From an uncultured Pseudomonadota bacterium (GTDB taxonomy: Bacteria; Pseudomonadota; Gammaproteobacteria; Steroidobacterales; Steroidobacteraceae): 48,518 nt of DNA. Positions 1 through 9,402 of the stretch are shown piece after piece. The position numbers and the translations under genes are program-made. The stretch spans positions 1-48,518 of the forward strand of contig CAIYVA010000082.1 in the NCBI GenBank assembly GCA_903929455.1. Direction: 5' to 3'. The notes below the pieces were generated by a model. It was not told the origin of the DNA, made no database searches, and saw only the letters and a program-made list of their open reading frames with translations. How positions within the stretch are numbered: the first letter of the stretch is position 1; each line of letters begins with the position of its first letter.

Positions 1-220
1 GAGCATGTAACTCAGCTTTAGTCACCAGACCTTTCTTAAGGGTGACTCGTTCCAACGCATCGAGTCGCTCGGCCACCACCCAAAATTCCTGAGCCATCTT
101 GACCAGTGCGGCCGCAAAGCGATCCATCGCCGGATCCTGAAAGAACTGGGGCTGACCATCTGGGCCGTAGTAGCCGCGCGATGCCTCATCCGGGACAACC
201 GACATCGGATCGATACTCAC
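1..220 (-). CDS. Unknown protein, N-terminal part (cut by window edge)
   Basis: An open frame runs leftward from a GTG at 220-218 to the window edge without a stop, giving at least 73 residues. The GTG overlaps the TGA of the upstream methyltransferase gene by four bases (GTGA), the kind of stop-start coupling used repeatedly in this window, so the start is well placed. The visible peptide is acidic and aromatic at first (GYYGPDGQPQFF) and then becomes a charged helix (AERLDALERVTLKKG) that could form a coiled coil. I do not recognise a family. Its position implies co-translation with the methyltransferase. Confidence 0.6.
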   Translation of the reverse strand, partial: MSIDPMSVVPDEASRGYYGPDGQPQFFQDPAMDRFAAALVKMAQEFWVVAERLDALERVTLKKGLVTKAELHA

Positions 221-1407
221 TGCGCACGCTCCTGCCACGCACCAAAGCCAAACCACTGAATGCCAGCGGCGAGACGACCTGTTGTTTCTTTATTCACCGC
301 ATGACTTTCTGCAGCAATCGCCTCCGATACGGCGGCATCGCCATAGCTACCCACACTGGGCACCACAAACTGAAAATAGTGCTCAGGTTTGAAGCCCGCA
401 CGGGATGCCAGATCCCTTGGTTCTTGATCACGGAACGCTTTATAAAAAGGCTCCACGTTGTAGTAACAATCCCAGTCCAGATAAAAGCCTTCAAAAGGGC
501 CCATCTGTGTATTCGGTGGGAGCTCCATGTGCAACATCAAACCACCTGGGCGCAGGACACGCTTAATTTCTGCAAACACTCGCCCAATGGACTTAAGCGA
601 TAATTCATGCAGAAACATCGAAGAGAACACCAGATCAAAAGACCCATCAGGAAAATCGAGCTTCTCCGCGTTCATCTGCTGGAAAGCCACATCCACACCT
701 TGTAGTTTGGCGCGCGCAGCGCCGTACTTGAGGCCGCCAGCGGCTACGTCGATGCCAATCACTTCGGCATCCGGATAGGCTTGCTTCCAAGGCAAGGTGT
801 TGTGCCCGATGGTGCAACCCAAATCTAAAATGCGTTTTGGCTTAAAAGCCGGAAACTTACGACTGACGTAGGCAGACATGGATAAGCCGATGTCATCAAG
901 GTTTGCACCCATAAGCCCCATCGAAAAGACGGCGAGACCCTGATCATAGGTCGCACCCGGTGATACATCATCACCGCCCGCGCCCACATAAGAGCCAGGC
1001 ATAAAGTGCACATCAATGGCTGAGACATTGCGCGGAATAGGCATGGCAGGATTGGTCGTTAGCTTGCCGGCACTGGCTTGACTGGCGACTTCATTCACAC
1101 GTGCTTGCTCACGCTTAACCACCGGCGCCACCGAATCCCACACCATCTTCTGCGCCGTTACTCGAAGCGCGCTATAGGTCGTGAACGCAGGATCCATACG
1201 CATCAATTGATGAACTTCAGCACCGGTGGCGGGCTCACGACCGTGCGTTTGCTTGAATGATGGCACTAAGCGCGTGTCATACGCTTGGCGCATGTCGGAG
1301 GCCAGATCATTCAGGACAAAAACGCGCAAGCCACTCACAAACCGCTGTCGCGCCATATCCTCCGCATTCAGCGTCGGCTTCATCGCATGTTTAAGCACTA
1401 CGGCCAT
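217..1407 (-). CDS. SAM-dependent class I methyltransferase
   Basis: A 396-residue protein with a Methyltransf_11/25-type Rossmann domain in its second half. Motif I is at residues 193-203 (ILDLGCTIGHN, a variant of the usual LDxGCGxG). An acidic strand-2 end follows (VIGIDVA, about 216-222), then a motif around DLVFSSMFLHEL and the post-motif RVLRPGGLMLHME. The first 180 residues match nothing I recognise and are long for a simple methyltransferase, so they may bind substrate. The ATG at 1407 has a good ribosome site (AGGAGA) about six bases upstream. It follows the flavoprotein gene in the same direction after about 134 bases and is coupled to the truncated gene at 220. Substrate unknown. 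Confidence 0.85.
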   Translation of the reverse strand: MAVVLKHAMKPTLNAEDMARQRFVSGLRVFVLNDLASDMRQAYDTRLVPSFKQTHGREPATGAEVHQLMRMDPAFTTYSALRVTAQKMVWDSVAPVVKREQARVNEVASQASAGKLTTNPAMPIPRNVSAIDVHFMPGSYVGAGGDDVSPGATYDQGLAVFSMGLMGANLDDIGLSMSAYVSRKFPAFKPKRILDLGCTIGHNTLPWKQAYPDAEVIGIDVAAGGLKYGAARAKLQGVDVAFQQMNAEKLDFPDGSFDLVFSSMFLHELSLKSIGRVFAEIKRVLRPGGLMLHMELPPNTQMGPFEGFYLDWDCYYNVEPFYKAFRDQEPRDLASRAGFKPEHYFQFVVPSVGSYGDAAVSEAIAAESHAVNKETTGRLAAGIQWFGFGAWQERAQ

Positions 1408-1541
1408 GAGCGTCTCCTAGTCTTTGATCTTAGCTAATCGAATGATGACGGCACCCTGTGGGCCCACTGGCGACATCGCCACACCGACGGACCCATTCTA
1501 GCGTAGCGCTACCCCGTCTTGGGAAGAGGCCAATCGATGGC

Positions 1542-3530
1542 CTACAGCGACAAGCCAACTCGATGGCCTTCAGAGGTGGCTGACAGGACGGTCCGAGGCT
1601 GGCGACAATCCCCCACCTCATGTACCTCAAAGCCCAATGTTCTCAAGGGCTCCGCCAAGTTGTCTTCTGCGGCGCGCGCTGTCGAGTAGGTCAACACAGA
1701 GACATTGGCAATCTCAGTGAGTTTACCGGTGTAGACATTGGACACGCGCACGATGCCCTCCTCCAACGCCGACTCAGCCGACAGTTCTGAGAAGGGCATG
1801 ATCTCTATCGACTTTTGACTGAGGCGTCTGTAAATCCCTAATGCCGACACCAGTGGCACATCCGCCGCCACCCGCTCACGGGGCGTGACCAACACGGTGC
1901 GATCGAAACATTTCGCCAACAACTCGGCCACCGCGTAGGTGCCTTCTGTGTGATCCATATCAAACAGCACAGCCGTTCCACCCTGCGGCTGCGTCAAACT
2001 CAACAAATCAGATGCCAACATGCGAATGTCTGGAATGATGCCTTCCACTCGCCAAGCATCTGGCAAGCTACGCGGCCAGTTCATGGTGGAACCGGTAGCC
2101 AGCACCACCGCATCGGGTTTAAGGGCGACAATCTCCGCAAGCGTAGCGGTCATACCGAAACGAAAATCAACACCCGCGCGTTTAGCGGCAAGATACTGAT
2201 AGTCGTAAATAGAAGATAAGGACTCACCACCCGGCAGTGAGGCATGTAGGCGCGTCTTACCCCCCGGCTCATCGCTTGCGCCAAACAGCGTCACCTGATG
2301 GCCGCGCGCCGCGGCCACCCACGCCGTTTCTAATCCTGAGATACCCGCGCCGACCACCACGATCCGCCGCGGTGCAGTCACTGGCTGTGGCATCCAGTCC
2401 ACTTCATCCACAGCCGCAACGCGTGGATTGTTGTCGCACACCATCGGCTGACCATCAACAATCGTGCCCCAACAGGTATTGCACGAGACGCAGTAGCGAA
2501 TGTCGGCTTCGCGACCTGCCGCACTTTTGATAGGCCACGCAGGATCCGTGACCAAAGCGCGTCCTATACCAATAAAATCAACAACACCGCGCGCGAGATG
2601 ACCCTCCGCCTCAGCAGGATCGGTGATTAATCCCAATCCCATCAACGGCACGCCATTGACCGCTGGCTGCAGCATCTCGATGAGGTTCATCCAAGTCGAA
2701 CGAGGCCAATGCATATCCGGAACATGCCAGTCGAGTGTGCGTGCATGCGCACCCTGACAAAAAGTCACATAGTCGACCACATCATGGGCAGTCACCGCGC
2801 GCGCGATCTGCGCGGCTAATATCGGATCAATACTGCCCGCAATGCCATCATCCCCAGGCAATTTAAGGCCAATCAAAAAGCCTGGGCCTGTATGAGCGCG
2901 CACTGAGGCAATCGTGTCTTTCAAAAAACGAAGTCGGCCCGTGAAGTCACCGCCAAAACCATCGACGCGTAGATTGCTCCACGGTGATAGGAACTGATGA
3001 AACAGATGCCCATGACCCGAGGAGATTTCAACACCGGCGAAGCCACAGCGCTCTAAGCGCGCGGCAGATGTCCCAAATTCTTCTATCATCCGCTCAATAT
3101 CACTGACCGACATGACGTGCGGTACGGTCCATGACAAATCATCCGGTAGTGCCGACACACCAATCGCTGACGGATTGCGTCCTCGCTCGTGCCGACCACG
3201 GCCGGAGTCTTGGATCTGCCCTAGCAATAAACAATCAAAGGCATTGATCGCACTAGCCCAACGCTTAAGACCCGATACATTTTTAGGATCCCATACTTTG
3301 ACTTTGTGGGCAGCCGTCTGCACGCGAGCCATATTCAATGGTTCGCTGATCACTGCAGCCGCACCACCGGCAGCACGATTGGCATAGTACTGAATCATCG
3401 GATCGGTCACGCGTCCATCGAGTACGCGACGGGTGGTCATCGATGCATGCACGATGCGATTCTTCAAATGCAAACGACCCCGATCAAGCGGCGCGAAGAG
3501 TCTTGGATAAGTGGGTGTGTCTGACGTCAT
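1542..3530 (-). CDS. NADH:flavin oxidoreductase with FMN barrel, 4Fe-4S cluster and FAD/NAD domain
   Basis: About 662 residues from the ATG at 3530; the frame extends upstream to 3605 but homology begins right after this ATG. An Old Yellow Enzyme-type FMN TIM barrel covers residues 8-335 (LKNRIVHASMTTRR; later HGHLFHQFLSPWSNLR). Four cysteines for a 4Fe-4S cluster lie at 347, 350, 353 and 365, then a dinucleotide-binding fold with GAGISG at 394-399. The layout is that of 2,4-dienoyl-CoA reductase, trimethylamine dehydrogenase and related enzymes. The CxxCxxC spacing resembles the trimethylamine dehydrogenase branch. The cysteine that holds FMN covalently in that enzyme is absent near residue 30, so FMN is probably non-covalent. 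The substrate cannot be read from sequence. It probably shares an operon with the VOC gene 38 bases upstream. Confidence 0.87.
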   Translation of the reverse strand: MTSDTPTYPRLFAPLDRGRLHLKNRIVHASMTTRRVLDGRVTDPMIQYYANRAAGGAAAVISEPLNMARVQTAAHKVKVWDPKNVSGLKRWASAINAFDCLLLGQIQDSGRGRHERGRNPSAIGVSALPDDLSWTVPHVMSVSDIERMIEEFGTSAARLERCGFAGVEISSGHGHLFHQFLSPWSNLRVDGFGGDFTGRLRFLKDTIASVRAHTGPGFLIGLKLPGDDGIAGSIDPILAAQIARAVTAHDVVDYVTFCQGAHARTLDWHVPDMHWPRSTWMNLIEMLQPAVNGVPLMGLGLITDPAEAEGHLARGVVDFIGIGRALVTDPAWPIKSAAGREADIRYCVSCNTCWGTIVDGQPMVCDNNPRVAAVDEVDWMPQPVTAPRRIVVVGAGISGLETAWVAAARGHQVTLFGASDEPGGKTRLHASLPGGESLSSIYDYQYLAAKRAGVDFRFGMTATLAEIVALKPDAVVLATGSTMNWPRSLPDAWRVEGIIPDIRMLASDLLSLTQPQGGTAVLFDMDHTEGTYAVAELLAKCFDRTVLVTPRERVAADVPLVSALGIYRRLSQKSIEIMPFSELSAESALEEGIVRVSNVYTGKLTEIANVSVLTYSTARAAEDNLAEPLRTLGFEVHEVGDCRQPRTVLSATSEGHRVGLSL

Positions 3531-3568
3531 GTTATTTTTTTGGTGCAATGAAGTAACAGATGACACCG

Positions 3569-4462
3569 TTATTCCGCTGTCGCGACCGACAAGATTTCGA
3601 TCCACTCACCAAACGGACCAACGACGCGCTCCGCATGACGATTCTTATAAAGAGCACCCGCATCTATGCGGTGTGACTCAGGCCGTGGCCCATCGACCTC
3701 AATACTGAGCATCGCAATACCCAATGGCAGATGGCCCGGATTCACAGGGCGCGCACCAATATGTGGCGGTGCGCCATCGACCTCCAGATAAAATGCTGGC
3801 GCTAACGCCACGGTGCCAATGCGGTAACTATGGTCTGCTGGCAAGCCTTGATAGATGGCCATGAAGTCTACAGAGACATCAAAAGTCGGTGAGCCTGGGT
3901 TACCAAAGCGCTTTGCGTACTCTGCAACGCCCAACTCAGCATCAGATCCATGCAAAATGACAATGAACACCCGATCGATTGCACTGTCCGCTGGCGGCAA
4001 GACAAATCCAGGCACGGGTCGCTTAATCTCAGTGAGGTAGAGCACCTCTCCTAGCGGGCCCACCAGTTGCCCCGCACGCAAAGCACCGTCTGAAAACCCC
4101 AGTTCCTGTACGGGGCCTACCAACTTGAACGGTCCGGCCGCGAGTGCTGCCACCGCAGCGTCACAGTTTTGTACGGTGATCTCTAACGCATTCCATCCCC
4201 ACGATGAATAAGGTACGTAGGGCGCGCACCCTTTCACCTCAATAAAGCGTAACCACGTGTCAGCACGACTGGCAGGCTCTAGCAACGCATAGCGGCTGCC
4301 AGTGACCTGAGACGCTCCCCATAAGGTGGCAAGGGTTGGGGAAATCGTGCCGCGCTCTTTGTCTTGGTAACCCAGATAGTCGCGGTACGCAGCCGTCACC
4401 GCGTCCAGATCGGGGCACACGAGTGTGACCGCACGGATCTTGCCGAGTGCGCCTGACGACAT
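3569..4462 (-). CDS. VOC (glyoxalase/dioxygenase fold) family protein, two tandem domains
   Basis: A 297-residue protein with two vicinal-oxygen-chelate modules. The first spans about residues 7-140 (start KIRAVTLVCPDLDAVTAAYRDYLG, end GPLGEVLYLTE). The second runs from about 158 to the end (RVFIVILHGSDAE, ending VVGPFGEWIEILS). The repeated G-P-[LF]-G-E-x-[LI]-x-[LI] strand with its glutamate ligand shows the internal duplication. Such proteins include lyases, isomerases and ring-cleaving dioxygenases, and I cannot tell which this is. The ATG at 4462 has AGGAA about seven bases upstream. It is probably the first gene of a leftward operon with the flavoprotein and methyltransferase, and it is divergent from the HapK-like gene. 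Confidence 0.82.
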   Translation of the reverse strand: MSSGALGKIRAVTLVCPDLDAVTAAYRDYLGYQDKERGTISPTLATLWGASQVTGSRYALLEPASRADTWLRFIEVKGCAPYVPYSSWGWNALEITVQNCDAAVAALAAGPFKLVGPVQELGFSDGALRAGQLVGPLGEVLYLTEIKRPVPGFVLPPADSAIDRVFIVILHGSDAELGVAEYAKRFGNPGSPTFDVSVDFMAIYQGLPADHSYRIGTVALAPAFYLEVDGAPPHIGARPVNPGHLPLGIAMLSIEVDGPRPESHRIDAGALYKNRHAERVVGPFGEWIEILSVATAE

Positions 4463-4580
4463 AGGGTAGATTCCTGAGTGATGACTGATGGCACCGTAGC
4501 AGTTGGCCTCGGCGGGTGTAAAGAGTCAGCCCGCAGCAACGGTGACCTCATTTCAGTGTAGACCCCTCATCCGAGCTTCA

Positions 4581-4610
4581 TTGACACTTGTTTTCAAAGG
4601 CCTCTACACT
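4581..4610 (+). promoter_or_regulatory. Sigma-70-like promoter for the HapK-like gene
   Basis: A perfect -35 hexamer TTGACA (4581-4586), an 18-base spacer and a -10 hexamer TACACT (4605-4610, four of six consensus) precede the HapK-like gene. Transcription would start near 4617, giving a leader of about 26 bases to the ATG at 4643. Confidence 0.55.
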
Positions 4611-4642
4611 GACCCGCAACCGTCCTCTCATTGGAAAATGCC

Positions 4643-4948
4643 ATGGCCACCATTGTTGTGCTGTTCAATCTTCGTCCGGGTGTCACTGCAAGTGTCTATG
4701 AGCAATGGGCGCGCACCACGGATTTGCCCATCGTCAACGGTTTGGCATCGGTGCAGAGCTTTGAAGTACTGAAGACCACCGGCCTTTTAGGCGGCGGAAA
4801 CGCACCATACCAGTATGTGGAATTACTGCGATTTGGCTCACTAGACGCGCTCTTTACAGATATCGGTAGCGACACCATGCAGCGGGTGTCGGCTGAATTC
4901 CAAGCCTTCGCAGACAATCCGATCTTTATCACTACCGACGCCCTATAA
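4643..4948 (+). CDS. HapK/REDY-like small alpha-beta protein
   Basis: About 101 residues, beginning MATIVVLFNLRPGV, which matches the start of REDY-like HapK proteins as I remember them. These are small dimeric alpha-beta barrel proteins first noted near prodigiosin-type pigment genes; their general function is unclear. The frame can also begin at a TTG (4631), but the family begins at this ATG. It stands alone behind a recognisable promoter and is followed rightward by a transporter gene 124 bases on. No pigment genes are nearby, so a pigment role is unlikely here. Confidence 0.65.
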   Translation: MATIVVLFNLRPGVTASVYEQWARTTDLPIVNGLASVQSFEVLKTTGLLGGGNAPYQYVELLRFGSLDALFTDIGSDTMQRVSAEFQAFADNPIFITTDAL

Positions 4949-5072
4949 AGACTGATGGCAGAGCGGATCGATGCCGCCACATCAACTGCGCGGGTAGTTT
5001 TCGAACACACTATACTTTCATTGAATCAGCGCCCATCGCACCCCTCAGAGCGCACTCCAAAGGATCCTCTCT

Positions 5073-6341
5073 ATGCATTCGACACGTCAGAATTCAGCAG
5101 CTCAAGTGTTGATCGCCAGCATGATCGGCACGACCATTGAATTCTTTGATTTTTATATTTATGCGACGGCAGCCGTGTTGGTGTTCCCGAAACTATTCTT
5201 CCCGTCGGTGAACCCTGCCTCTGCCATCTTGGCATCCTTTGCGACCTTTGCGATCGCCTTCTTCGCACGACCGATTGGTTCAGCCGTCTTCGGTCACTTT
5301 GGTGATCGTGTCGGTAGGCAAGCGACCTTGGTCGCAGCACTGTTGACGATGGGCATCTCAACCGTACTCATCGGTGTACTCCCCACTTATGACCTGATCG
5401 GTGTCGGCGCTCCGTTGCTACTGGCGTTGTGTCGCTTTGGTCAAGGATTGGGCCTGGGTGGTGAATGGGGTGGTGCGGTGTTACTGGCAGTCGAAAATGC
5501 GCCTCCCGGAAAACGGGCGTTGTATGGCTTGTTCCCACAACTCGGTGCGCCCATCGGATTTCTGCTCTCAGGCGGCACGTTCTTACTGCTCTCCACGCAA
5601 CTCAGTGATGCGGATTTCTTCCACTATGGTTGGCGCATTCCGTTTCTGGCCAGCGCGCTACTGGTTGGCGTTGGCCTATATGTACGACTGACCATCGGTG
5701 AGACCGCTGTATTCAGTGCGTCCAAGAATACTCAGTCAATCGTTAATCTACCGATGCGTGACGTGTTCCAAAAACATACCCGAACACTGATTGTTGGCAC
5801 CATGACGTCGCTCGCTACCTTTGTGTTGTTTTATCTGATGACTGTGTTTGCGCTGTCCTGGGGGACCACCCACTTAGGCTTTAGTCGCGATTTTTTCTTA
5901 AAAATGCAGCTCGCTTGCATGCTGTTGTTCGCCTTAGGCATTCCCGTCGGTGGATGGTTAGCTGAACACGGTCGGCGACGTACCATGATTGGTGTCAGTG
6001 TGGCGATCGCGGCCTTCGGTTTGATTTTAGGCCCGCTATTCGAGGCAGGCACGACGGGCACCATGATTGCGATGGGGCTTGGGTTGGCACTGATGGGGCT
6101 GACCTATGGCCCCTTAGGGACCACACTCTCAGAGCTCTTCCCAACCAACGTGCGTTACACCGGCAGTTCACTGACGTTTAACTTGGCCGGTATTTTTGGT
6201 GCCTCATTGGCGCCTTATATCGCCACCTCGCTCGCGAAAGACTATGGCTTAGCCTATGTCGGTTACTACCTGACAGCCGCAGCCTTAGTGACAGTGGTCG
6301 GCGCGCTCGCCTGTCACGAAACCAAAGATCAACCACTGTAA
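5073..6341 (+). CDS. MFS transporter, metabolite:H+ symporter (MHS) family
   Basis: A 422-residue polytopic membrane protein with about twelve hydrophobic segments. Diagnostic MHS/ProP/ShiA features are GTTIEFFDFYIY at residues 19-30, GHFGDRVGR at 74-82 in the loop between helices 2 and 3, RFGQGLGLGGEWGGA in helix 4, and LSELFPTNVRYTGSS in the second half. The family imports small organic acids, osmolytes or related metabolites with protons. The substrate is not evident. The start has AGGATC upstream. The gene converges with the glycosylase-family gene at 6365, leaving only 23 bases between them. Confidence 0.88.
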   Translation: MHSTRQNSAAQVLIASMIGTTIEFFDFYIYATAAVLVFPKLFFPSVNPASAILASFATFAIAFFARPIGSAVFGHFGDRVGRQATLVAALLTMGISTVLIGVLPTYDLIGVGAPLLLALCRFGQGLGLGGEWGGAVLLAVENAPPGKRALYGLFPQLGAPIGFLLSGGTFLLLSTQLSDADFFHYGWRIPFLASALLVGVGLYVRLTIGETAVFSASKNTQSIVNLPMRDVFQKHTRTLIVGTMTSLATFVLFYLMTVFALSWGTTHLGFSRDFFLKMQLACMLLFALGIPVGGWLAEHGRRRTMIGVSVAIAAFGLILGPLFEAGTTGTMIAMGLGLALMGLTYGPLGTTLSELFPTNVRYTGSSLTFNLAGIFGASLAPYIATSLAKDYGLAYVGYYLTAAALVTVVGALACHETKDQPL

Positions 6342-6364
6342 AACAGCACAGAGGTGTTCTTGAT

Positions 6365-7006
6365 CTAAGCTGTCGTTTTTACAAACTCAGTCAGACCTGT
6401 GCGAAAGGCCGTCGCCCCTCCCATGGAGGGGTGACGAAGCGTCACGGTTGGACGACGACCCAACAAGCCCAAAGTCCGCTCAGCCACTTTGCCAACGGCC
6501 ACGATCGCTGCGGGTGCAAAAGCATCAAGTACCGCCTCAAGTACCGATCGACCACACTCCAGTTCACTGCGGGTAGGCGCTCGATTCGAATAAGGCTGAC
6601 CAGGTTTAAAGGGATGCCACGCGAAAGTATTCCAAAGCACCGTCTCAGAGGCGATGCCTAATGCATGCAGCGCACCCCACACAACCGTCGCTGAGGGCTC
6701 ACACCACGGTCGAGGTCTGTGGGTTACACGATCGGTCACGGACACTCTTGGAATACGACCTTCCAGTAATAGTTTTTCATTGGTAAAGGGAATGCCAGAA
6801 AAATGACACCCCTGATAACCCGGTGCTTCACCGAGCAACACAAAGCGCGGACGAATAGAAAAATGTGCCTGCAAACGACCAAGCCTTGCCTTTGGTCCTG
6901 ACACACCACCGGCCTGTAGGCTGTCCAGCGGATCGTCGTCCGCCCATGGATTAAAAACCCCGGGCGCTTTGAAAGAACGTAAGGCGTCATAGGGAATCGT
7001 CGCCAT
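6365..7006 (-). CDS. Uracil-DNA glycosylase superfamily protein
   Basis: A 213-residue protein with the two key motifs of the fold: GEAPGYQGCHFSGIPFTNE at residues 59-77, where the active-site loop lies, and RHPSMGG at 191-197 with the DNA-intercalating loop histidine at 192. It lacks the four cysteines of the iron-sulfur family 4 and 5 enzymes. It therefore belongs to a less studied branch of the superfamily, and uracil excision is inferred rather than shown. It lies directly behind the homocysteine methyltransferase gene (five bases apart) and probably shares its transcript. Function in DNA base repair is likely; the exact lesion is open. Confidence 0.82.
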   Translation of the reverse strand: MATIPYDALRSFKAPGVFNPWADDDPLDSLQAGGVSGPKARLGRLQAHFSIRPRFVLLGEAPGYQGCHFSGIPFTNEKLLLEGRIPRVSVTDRVTHRPRPWCEPSATVVWGALHALGIASETVLWNTFAWHPFKPGQPYSNRAPTRSELECGRSVLEAVLDAFAPAAIVAVGKVAERTLGLLGRRPTVTLRHPSMGGATAFRTGLTEFVKTTA

Positions 7007-7011
7007 TCAAT

Positions 7012-7929
7012 TCACGACGTTAAACGCGCACTCAGCGCTGCAATGTGCTCAGGTCCAATGCCGCAGCAACCCCCAATAATACTGGCGCCCCGCTTAGCCC
7101 ATTGTTGGGCAAAGGCCAGATAACCCTCGGGTGTTAAATCTTTACGAATCTCATGCAAGGTGGAATTAGCCTCCGCCTCAGAGCCTTGCGGTGGAAATGC
7201 GTTCGCATAGACGCCAATGCGTACGCTAGCAGCGTGCGCTTGTGGCGAACTGACCAAAGCAGCCATCGTGGCATCAACGGCATCGGCCATCACTTCGGGC
7301 TGGCTGCAATTAAAAAGAATCGCCGCCGCACCTAATTCAAGCGCGACTGCGACCGCATCAGATACCCGCTCACCTGAACGCAAGCGAGGATCACCTGCTG
7401 CGGCTTGATCATCCAAGGTATAGGAGATCCATAAAGGCAAGCCATCTTGACCAATCACCTCACGCACCAAGCGCGCTTCATTGATCGAACTTAAGGTCTC
7501 GGCCTGCCAGTGATCTACATAGGATCTTAACGCGGTCACCAATGACTGTAAGATCGGTCGTGCAAAGTCGGCATCGAACCACTCTGCACGGTACGAACCA
7601 CAAATGGGGGGTAATGAGCCTGCCACCTGAACCTTACCTGGCGTGCGATCGGCAACCTCACGCGCGAGCCTGCCAGCCAGCGCCGCCAAGGTGGCCCCTT
7701 GTTGCGCAAAGCGCTCCTCACCAATATGAAAAGGAACCACGGCATAGCTATTGGTGGTGATGACCCGCGCGCCAGCCGCGACATAGGATTCATGCACCCG
7801 CGTGACAAAATGAGGCGCTTGCAACAACGCCAAAGCAGACCACTCGGGTTGTTGGAAAGGTGCCCCAATACGCTTGAGCTCACGCCCCGTACCGCCATCT
7901 AGGACCCACATCGCTTGTCGCTCAGCCAC
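7012..7929 (-). CDS. mmuM: Homocysteine S-methyltransferase
   Basis: A 305-residue barrel enzyme that moves a methyl group from a donor such as S-methylmethionine to homocysteine, making methionine. The zinc ligands are visible as Cys208 (FNCSQPE) and Cys288-Cys289 (GGCCGIGPEH). The N terminus has LDGGTGREL. The open frame extends to 8064, but a GTG at 7929 is preceded by a strong ribosome site (AAGGAGAG) at ideal spacing and starts just before the conserved domain, so I place the start there; an ATG at 7911 is the alternative. It is divergent from the sugar permease gene. Betaine as methyl donor is also possible in this wider family. Confidence 0.88.
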   Translation of the reverse strand: MAERQAMWVLDGGTGRELKRIGAPFQQPEWSALALLQAPHFVTRVHESYVAAGARVITTNSYAVVPFHIGEERFAQQGATLAALAGRLAREVADRTPGKVQVAGSLPPICGSYRAEWFDADFARPILQSLVTALRSYVDHWQAETLSSINEARLVREVIGQDGLPLWISYTLDDQAAAGDPRLRSGERVSDAVAVALELGAAAILFNCSQPEVMADAVDATMAALVSSPQAHAASVRIGVYANAFPPQGSEAEANSTLHEIRKDLTPEGYLAFAQQWAKRGASIIGGCCGIGPEHIAALSARLTS

Positions 7930-8078
7930 TCGTCTCTCCTTAAAATAGTGAGGCTTTGCTGCCTCCCACCTTGGGCGAATTGTACAGAAAGAACGCCATC
8001 TGACCTTAAAATACACCCACCGCCAGTTGCCTACGCTATGCTGAGGCACACGCTTCAAATCCAACTAAAGATACCGTT

Positions 8079-9313
8079 ATGACAACACCCACCGGTTCTG
8101 GTCACAGCCCCACGCAGCCTAGGTATCGGCACGAGCTGATCATGCTGACAAGCTTATTTTTCATGTGGGGGCTAATCACGTCCTTAAATGACATTTTAAT
8201 GCCTCACCTGAAAGCCGCTTTCGAACTGACCTATACGCAGACCACCCTGATCCAATTCTGTTTTTTCAGTGCTTACTTCGTGATGTCCTTCCCCTCAGGC
8301 GCCGTCGTCAGGCGCCTTGGCTATCAGCGCGGCATTGTCCTAGGCTTGGTCATTGCAGGACTCGGTGCAGCTCTTTTTTACCCTGCCTCCCAATGGCACT
8401 CCTATGGCTTTTTCCTAGGCGCCCTTTTTGTAATGGCCTCGGGCATCACTTTGCTGCAGGTGGCGGCCAATCCACTGGTCGCCTTGTTGGGCAGTGCATC
8501 AACGGCATCCAGTCGCTTAACACTCACGCAGGCCTTTAACTCACTGGGCACGACCATCGGTCCCTACATCGGCGCCGGTTTGATCCTAGGCGGCACCGCC
8601 GCAATGACCGAAACCAGTCGAGTCAACCTGCCCTATCTGGGCCTAGCAGTTGCCTTCTGGTTATTGGCCGTAGTGATGAGCCGCGCACGTCTACCGGCAC
8701 AAGCGCAAGCCCCGACCACCCCGCAACGATCGGGCGCACCCTCACTACTCAGCCACCGGCCCCTCTTGCTTGGCATCGGCGCAATCTTCTTATATGTCGG
8801 TGGTGAGGTGTCTATTGGTAGCTTTCTCGTGAATTTATTCGGCGAGCCCAACATTGGTGCGTTGTCGCATGAAGATGCCGGTCGACTCATGTCACTGTAC
8901 TGGGGTGGCGCGATGGTCGGCGCTTCATTGGCTCATGGGTCATGCATCGCGTCAAAGCAAGTCGAGTACTTACCTTAAACGCACTCGCAGCCATCGTGCT
9001 CATCGCTGCCGCCATGGCGCTAAAAGGACACATCGCTATGTATGCCTTGTTGGCCGTTGGTCTGTGTAACTCAGTGATGTTCCCAACGATTTTTAGCCTC
9101 TCCATTGATGGCCTTGGGGAGCGCGTCGGCGAAGGCTCTGGCCTATTGTGCATGGCGATTGTGGGTGGCGCATTGGTGCCGGTGCTGATGGGTGAAATGG
9201 CAGATCACATTGGCCTGCTCAGCGCCTTCTTCATACCCCTTCTCTGTTATGTCTACATTATGTATTTTGGCGGCGTCATGAGCCGACTCACGTCGGCGCC
9301 GACGAATCCATAG
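8079..9313 (+). pseudogene. FucP-like sugar:H+ MFS permease, one-base frameshift
   Basis: Two overlapping frames together make a full FucP/GluP-type permease of about 411 residues. The first (8079-8978) carries the N-terminal family signature GLITSLNDILMPHLK and SLGTTIGPYIGAGLI. It then reads into nonsense after YWGGAMVG. The second frame resumes with a normal FucP C-terminal half (NALAAIVLIAAAMAL and VMFPTIFSLSIDGLGE). Adding one C near 8919-8922, turning GGCGCTTC into GGCCGCTTC, restores a continuous protein (MVGRFIGSWVMHRVKA). All helices are present apart from the break, so the lesion is recent or is a sequencing error. The substrate would be a hexose or 6-deoxyhexose. The ATG at 8079 has only a weak ribosome site. 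Confidence 0.82.
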
Positions 9314-9402
9314 GTATCTGATCTAGGCATAGCAATACCCATGCGCGCCCAGCAACCGTTGATAAGACGCACCAGTGACCTTTTAATCGTTGGACTGCAT
9401 AC

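Noticed and set aside
106-603. 165-residue plus-strand frame
   Set aside because: It lies antisense to the methyltransferase gene, has no ribosome site and resembles no protein.
5011-5016. TATACT as a -10 element for the MHS transporter
   Set aside because: No acceptable -35 hexamer lies 16-18 bases upstream.
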